Assembly (NCBI GenBank): GCA_001970955.1
Contig: MPUH01000776.1
Coordinates: 1-35,339, forward strand
DNA from: Stentor coeruleus
Taxonomy: Eukaryota; Ciliophora; Heterotrichea; Heterotrichida; Stentoridae
Direction: 5' to 3'
Length of the DNA: 35,339 nt
Below are positions 30,186-35,339 of this stretch, piece by piece. The notes under the pieces were generated by a model. It ran no database searches. It was not told the origin of the DNA and saw only the letters and a list, made by a program, of their open reading frames with translations. Numbering within the stretch: the stretch's first letter is position 1; each line of letters begins with the position of its first letter. The translations under genes were made by a program, and so were the position numbers.

Positions 30186-31480
30186 TAATAGTTAATATAA
30201 TATCAAAGGAAACTAACACTCAAAGCAAATATTTGAATTATAACTTGACTAAAATCTTTATCTTTAATGAAATAATTACCTTGATTTTATAGACAATTTA
30301 ATATACATAAAAACCATATTATGGTATTATTTATTTTTTTCTTTCAAATATTCACTTTTATCATATATTTTATTCAATCTAATCTATTATCTGTATTAGA
30401 AAACTCTAGACTTCTTGAGTAGGCTGAGCATGTTTAAGGCTTAAAGATAAAGGTTTTATAAGTAAAAATATTTGTTAGATTTTTGTGTACATTTTTTTGT
30501 ATTTTGTATTTTTCTATATTTAGCTTAAATATACACATTTATTTTGTCAGTTTATTTGGCTGATACTATATATAACAAATGGAATTATGTGTTTTTATTA
30601 ACATATTTGGTTTTTAAGGGTGATATTGAGAAAACTGGGATTGAAAGGTATTTTGTTTGCAGATAAAAAATAAATGTATTAATTGGGTAATTTAGAGAAA
30701 GAAATTGGGTGTTAGTGTGAAGGAAGAATTTAAGTGAATATTTTGTATTATACTATATTTTATAATCATTAATTTTTAGAATTGGTGTAGGTGTTATGCA
30801 ATAAGAAAGGAATGGAAAATTATAGTGAAATTTTAGATGATTTCCGTGATAGTTTAGACTTATAATTTTATTTTAGTTTTAGAATTATAGGGATGATAAC
30901 ATATTACTTAGGAAATAGTATTTTTTTTTTAAAGTTTGAGTGTGCATGTAGATTAAAATTTGTAGATGTTAAGAAATTATACCCTGGTATCTATTTAAAA
31001 GTGTAAAGGGTAATTGGTAAAATTATCAATACAATACAAAATCTTAGGCTCTATAACTAAAAATGTAGCATATAAAAAGACTATGATTATGAGGAAATAT
31101 TTAATAATTAAAACAGCTAATATATATTCAGAGAAATAATCCAATAAAATTTCAAAAAAAAAAATTAGAATGATAGTTTATTTAGTATAACTTAGAAAAG
31201 TATTTAAACTTTTTATTATTAGATTGTATATGATATATATAATAACTAAAAATTAACTATTTTTAACTTCTGAAGTTAAGATTTAATTTCAAAAGAATTC
31301 ATCCAAAAATTTAAAGAAAGTAAACAACATAACTTTAAAAATCGGTAAAAATTGTTTGGTTAAAATCTATTTGTGACTATAAATTTATAGAATTTTTTAA
31401 CCTATATATAAGTATTAATTATTTAGCGATAATAATCTAAAAATATAAACATATTTTATTCATAAAATTCTTTTATAAAA
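30186..31480. other. intergenic, 1.3 kb between convergent genes
   Basis: AT-rich, with no gene recognised on either strand. About 30400-30900 is G-rich on the plus strand, fitting the 3' flank of the RING gene. Confidence 0.6.
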
Positions 31481-32662
31481 TTATACCCATATGGTCTGAT
31501 TTGAATAATCTATAGAGCACTTATGACACCTTTCATTAATCATACTACATTTAAGGCATCCTTTATGTCCACATTTCATTTTATATAATCTCTCAACTAC
31601 TTCTTTACAATTAGAACATTTGATTTTCATATCTCCTGTACAATGAATCTCAAAACATTTTTTGCATATTTTCCCAATTTCATGCACAATTAATTCATTT
31701 TCAGGATGCTCATCATTACAAATAACACATTGTCTGTATTCTACTTTTAAGCATACAGGATTACTTCTTAAACAATTTAAGCATACTTTATGCACGCAAT
31801 CCTTATACTGATTATTACAATCCTTACTACAATAAATGCATCCATCCTTCTTATTTACTTGTATATCGTTTTTTTGATGTCCAAAAAGTATATTCGATCT
31901 TTTTAATGGGTCCATATGTTTATTACACCCATTATTAATGCATTTATAACAGCATTGATCCCCACACTCAAACTCATATTTTGGAATGCATAAACTGTTA
32001 CAATTTGGACATCTATTAGGATTAAATTGGCATAGCTTACAATTTGTATGACACTCTGTGCATATTTTATTACTACAATTGCATTCAAAAATTGTATTAC
32101 CTTTTGTTTCACAATTTGGGCAAATCATATCTTCATTTTCCATACAATCTTGCTTAAAAAAGATATTTCCTAAAATACCAGAGACACTTTTAGCAATCAT
32201 TCCCCCAGTGCTTTTTGCTACATTAAATATCTTAGCTTTTATACCTTTTTCACCTTTTTCTTTACATTTTTTACAATCATTTTTACACATACTGCATACA
32301 ATATGATCACAATATGATTTTAAATCAGAATAATATCTTCCACAGTTTGGGCAAATTGCTCTATCAGAATATTCGATTTTGGGATTTTTAAGATTTACTG
32401 ACAAAGAAGAACTGAGGTTTTTTTGTTGAATTTCTACATTTTTTTGTATCGGATATATTTTTTCTTGAGGGATTTTAGAGTTTTCAGTTATTATTTCGCT
32501 GACGATGAAAACTTTTGATTGGCATTTTAAGCATGTTATGGTTGGTGAAGCTTTTAAGAGTTCTGAGGCATGGTATTTACAAGCTCGATGATAGCTTGCG
32601 TGATTTACTGCAATAAGACCTGGATTATCACAGAGTAAGCATGAATCATCACAGAACCCCAT
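31481..32662 (-). CDS. cysteine-rich multi-zinc-finger protein ending in a RING finger
   Basis: A 393-residue single-exon protein packed with CxxC pairs. A first finger lies at about 4-47 (CLLC, then H25, C28, H31, CLKC). After a polar linker, a second cluster (104-133) begins CPNCGRYY. A cysteine-free, Gly/Ser-rich hydrophobic stretch at about 143-169 interrupts the fingers and could be an amphipathic or membrane-inserted helix. Dense clusters fill 181-316. The C-terminus fits a C3HC4 RING: C349, C352, C364, H366, C369, C372, C379, C382. A ubiquitin-ligase role is plausible from the last finger. The remaining fingers fit no family I can name. The start at 32662 is the first ATG of the frame. 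Confidence 0.78.
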   Translation of the reverse strand: MGFCDDSCLLCDNPGLIAVNHASYHRACKYHASELLKASPTITCLKCQSKVFIVSEIITENSKIPQEKIYPIQKNVEIQQKNLSSSLSVNLKNPKIEYSDRAICPNCGRYYSDLKSYCDHIVCSMCKNDCKKCKEKGEKGIKAKIFNVAKSTGGMIAKSVSGILGNIFFKQDCMENEDMICPNCETKGNTIFECNCSNKICTECHTNCKLCQFNPNRCPNCNSLCIPKYEFECGDQCCYKCINNGCNKHMDPLKRSNILFGHQKNDIQVNKKDGCIYCSKDCNNQYKDCVHKVCLNCLRSNPVCLKVEYRQCVICNDEHPENELIVHEIGKICKKCFEIHCTGDMKIKCSNCKEVVERLYKMKCGHKGCLKCSMINERCHKCSIDYSNQTIWV

Positions 32663-33620
32663 TATTATATTTTTATAATTATTTGTATTTGGTTAAGCTT
32701 ATATTATGATTTTTTTTGGTGATTTATTTTAAGTACTGTGAATAAAAATATTTAGTTCCAATTGATAAATAATGTGCATGTTAGGGTGTTAGGGTGTTAG
32801 GGTGTCATCGCTTTTATGATTCATGATATAACTTTTAGAAAAATTATTATTTTTAACACAAAAAAATAGCACTTTATCTTTTACCATCTAAAAATATGAT
32901 AAAAAATTTAATTTCTCTCGGCCATAATATTAGCTTCTTTTCAATATACATTAAAATTTTACTCTCCTTCTTCCCTATAAAATTATTTTAAACTTTTATC
33001 TTTATTCAAACCGCTTAGTTATATCAAATCAAAATATTCAAATCGCAATACTACCTTAATCATTCTTATCTTTGATTATCAAAGAAAATATCTTCAAACT
33101 AAATAAACATTTATATTACACCCTATCCATAACAATATAACAAAAATGTATAAATTTATGAGAGACACCCTACCAAAGCCATAATAAAGTTCAAATCAAG
33201 CTTACGACAAACAAAATTTTAACATGAAAAATAATCTATCAGAAAAAATGAATTCCAAAAAGCTAAAAGTTGTAATGAAAACATCTGGCTTTAACCTCAA
33301 AAATTTTTTATAAATGCACTCAAAAAATTGATAGAAACCTACATTTAAGAATTCAGTATATAAAATTATATAACACAACAAAAATAACTAAAGGAAAATA
33401 TCTCTGTAAAAGATTCTTAATAAAAGCTTTAAACAAAAGCCTGTGATATTTACTGCTTCTGAAAACTTCAAAAACTAATTCTCTAAAGTTAATTCTTAGT
33501 TTAGAACCAATAATTGTTTACAAAGTTGTCTTATCATCATTTTCTTTTTCGAACATCCTAACTAATACACAATAGATTTTATCCATATTTCAAATATAAT
33601 AGATAAGAGGAGGTTGTTTA
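32663..33620. other. intergenic, 0.96 kb, containing the telomere-type tract
   Basis: Apart from the repeat tract at 32779-32805 I see no gene. From about 32930 to 33200 the plus strand is C-rich, the composition that precedes plus-strand genes elsewhere in the window; the decayed transposase follows. Confidence 0.55.
32779..32805 (+). repeat. interstitial telomere-type repeat, three TGTTAGGG units
   Basis: Three perfect copies of the octamer TGTTAGGG, followed by TGT. This is a permutation of the complement of CCCTAACA, reported as the telomere repeat of heterotrich ciliates. The G-rich strand points right, so the tract has the polarity of a telomere capping the sequence on its left. Confidence 0.85.
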
Positions 33621-33659
33621 ATGAACTTCATATTAGACAAGCTGTTATGTCCTGATATA

Positions 33660-34500
33660 TAGGCAACAGTTTGCTTAGATGGAATACTAAATTCACAAAT
33701 GTGGCATCATATCTAAATGTCTTGAAGAAAAAAAAGGTCTATGATGTGTAAAATCATGTGTCAAAAACAAATGTCTCTTACTCCTGGCATATTCTTTCAT
33801 ATGATTCAACTTAGCCTTAATATTCATATTTTTTTCCTTTATGAATAGTGTGTTGGGTCTAAGTTTGAATATCTTTCATAGAAATGTGATGCTAGTTTTC
33901 AAACCTTCAATGCTTTATATACAAAATATTGGGGTTTTCGCGTATATGTTTTAACTTACTATTGTCTGATTATCAAATAGAAAGTGTTGGTGAAATAATA
34001 GAAGTTGATGAATGGATGCTTGTTAANTTACTATTGTCTGATTATCAAATAGAAAGTGTTGGTGAAATAATAGAAGTTGATGAATGGATGCTTGTTAAAA
34101 GAAAATATAATAGAAGCAGAATTAATGCTAGAAAATTTTGGATTTTTGGTTCAGTGATTAGAGGGAAATTTTATGAATGTTTTATAATAACTGTTGTGAA
34201 TAGATTAAAAACTGTACTGATGGAAATATCAGGGGAATGGAAAAGGCTTTGAATTGGAATTATAAGTGATTTCTGGGAGGTATATTAATTTAGAACCTGA
34301 ATAAAATTTAACTCATCAGTCTGTTAATCATTCTGAAAACTTTGTTGGATAAGAAGACTCAGAAATCCATACACAAAAATAGAATCATTTTAGTCATTTT
34401 TAAGAAATATTTAGGAAAAAGTCCAGTGATCTTATAGGAAAAATTTATGAAGCTTATTATGGTGAAAGATATTTATAAAAAAGCTAACCAGAACTTTTTG
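33660..34500 (+). pseudogene. decayed Merlin/IS1595-type (ISXO2-like) DDE transposase
   Basis: The longest open piece, about 33929-34252 and including a 71-bp assembly duplication, carries EVDEW then KRKYNRSR and WIFGSVIRG, the typical core of ISXO2-like transposases. Further family segments lie in other frames: a possible N-terminal zinc ribbon (KCG... near 33697), SDFW (Asp codon 34268-34270), VNHSENFV (near 34323) and IES (Glu codon 34382-34384), so all three acidic positions are recognisable. At least three frame changes and TAA, TAG and TGA stops interrupt it. It was a DNA transposon of the cut-and-paste type and is now dead. I could not identify terminal inverted repeats. Confidence 0.72.
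33956..34098. repeat. 71-bp direct duplication flanking a single N, in the transposase remnant
   Basis: Bases 33956-34026 and 34028-34098 are identical around N34027. With the N it adds 72 bases, so the frame survives and the VDE motif appears twice. Same artefact type as the others. Confidence 0.9.
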
Positions 34501-35048
34501 AAGCCATTATAAAAATTTGATGGATATTGATTTTTTTTTTTAAATTTACTTGCAAAATCAGCATATGAGTTCAGCATTTAAATACTATATACATTAAACT
34601 TTATCCTTTAAAACTAATTAAGGACTTATCTTTTGACCTGATGAGATTATTTGAGTATCTTAATTCAGAAAAAAATCGCATCTAGCAGTTTATAAATACT
34701 ATATAAAATTGTACAATGAAATGTATAACAACTTGGCACAATCTATTTTTTTATTTGCTAAGCATATGTATATTTAAGAGATTTATAAGCATAATTTGAC
34801 TTAANCTGCTTATCGTATCATATCACTTTAAAATTAGGAGTTGAGTTTTGGGAAGTACCAATAAAATTGTGATTTCTCGTAATACATCCTTTAGTTTTAC
34901 AAAATTATAAATTTCAAAGGACTGGGATATATTTTAGAAAAAAATACTTAGACTAAGCTAGGCCTATTGAGATTTTACTGTGTAAGACATTTTTTAGTGT
35001 ATTAAAATATAGCCATTACCCTTTTTTCTAATAAACGGATATAATATA
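34501..35048. other. intergenic, 548 bp
   Basis: AT-rich, with a single N at 34805 that has no visible flanking duplication. GGATATAA at 35037-35044 lies four bases before the next ATG. No gene is seen. Confidence 0.5.
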
Positions 35049-35296
35049 ATGGGAAAAAGGTACTTGTTTGTGCTAGTTCTCCTTTTAAGTGTGGCTATAA
35101 GTCAAGATGAAGTCGAAAATGAAGACAATATTGAAGAAACTGAAGTTGATATTACTGATACTGATGTTGAAATCGTTGATGAAGGAACAGAAGATGCAGA
35201 TATAGAAACAACAGATACTGGTGAAGATGGTGATGAAACCATAACAGATACTGTTGATGATGGTGAGGAAGATGATGATGATGAAGCAGAAGAAGA

Positions 35297-35335
<39 letters not shown>

Positions 35336-35339
35336 AGAG
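35049..35339 (+). CDS. secreted or lumenal acidic protein, 3' end beyond the window
   Basis: A 97-codon open frame from the ATG at 35049 that runs off the window edge without a stop. Residues 1-18 form a signal peptide (MGKRY, then LFVLVLLLSVAIS, likely cleaved before or near Gln19). Everything after is extremely acidic: Asp/Glu/Thr/Val in loose DTDVE-like repeats, then almost uninterrupted Glu/Asp with Ala. Such tracts occur in calcium-binding proteins of the ER or secretory granules and in surface proteins, but the visible part cannot decide. The tract lies at the window edge, so the functional domain may be downstream. Confidence 0.7.

Noticed and set aside
33660..34500. Idea that stops in the transposase remnant are reassigned codons (TAA/TAG as Gln, TGA as Trp)
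   Set aside because: The family motifs lie in several different frames, so frameshifts as well as stops must be invoked. One TAG falls where the family has Trp. The intact genes here use TGG for Trp throughout. Decay is the simpler reading.
1..35339. CRISPR arrays, prophage, operons or bacterial insertion sequences
   Set aside because: No spaced repeat array, no bacterial ribosome-binding pattern and no prokaryotic gene set. The content is wholly eukaryotic apart from the transposase, whose family also occurs in eukaryotes.

Overview
The window looks like macronuclear DNA of a heterotrich ciliate close to Stentor. It is AT-rich and densely packed with intron-poor eukaryotic genes. Four introns are visible and each is exactly 15 nt long. 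Trp is encoded only by TGG in the intact genes. TAA and TAG end almost all genes and TGA ends one, which fits the standard code. A short tract of TGTTAGGG units, the heterotrich telomere repeat, lies near the right end. The species assignment is inference.

Layout, left to right. 1-3153: a minus-strand tRNA-Pro(AGG), then a LAMTOR4-like Ragulator subunit and a B-box/leucine-rich-repeat protein on the minus strand. 3154-8667: a 2.4 kb empty stretch, then two tandem membrane-anchored cathepsin L-like proteases. 8750-12377: a coiled-coil protein divergent from a PKA catalytic subunit, which converges on NPL4, the ubiquitin cofactor of Cdc48/p97. 13111-18996: a START-domain lipid-binding protein, a B-box/WD40 protein, a four-helix membrane protein and a 12-repeat WD40 protein. 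19334-27650: a secreted granulin, a roughly 1225-residue coiled-coil protein and a four-TOG Crescerin/TOGARAM protein. 28119-32662: an unknown protein, tRNA-Pro(CGG), an acidic coiled-coil protein, an RNF126-like RING E3 ligase and a cysteine-rich RING protein. 32663-35339: the interstitial telomere-type tract, a decayed Merlin/IS1595-type transposase and the start of a secreted acidic protein.

The genes do not form one pathway. Two themes recur. One is protein turnover and lysosomal biology: cathepsins, granulin, the Ragulator subunit, NPL4 and RING ligases. The other is cilia and signalling: TOGARAM, PKA and coiled-coil proteins. Several genes carry the same B-box-like finger or WD40 modules.

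Sequence quality matters for reading this window. Five of seven single-N positions sit between two copies of the same 46-71 bp segment, as expected when overlapping contig ends were not merged. Three further short duplications lack an N. These duplications interrupt four genes (B-box/LRR, granulin, the long coiled-coil, RNF126-like); dropping one copy restores an open frame in each.

The most unusual features are the interstitial telomere-type tract next to a dead transposon, a strong C-to-G strand asymmetry running along nearly every gene with resets inside the two longest genes, and a candidate 15-nt GC-AG intron.
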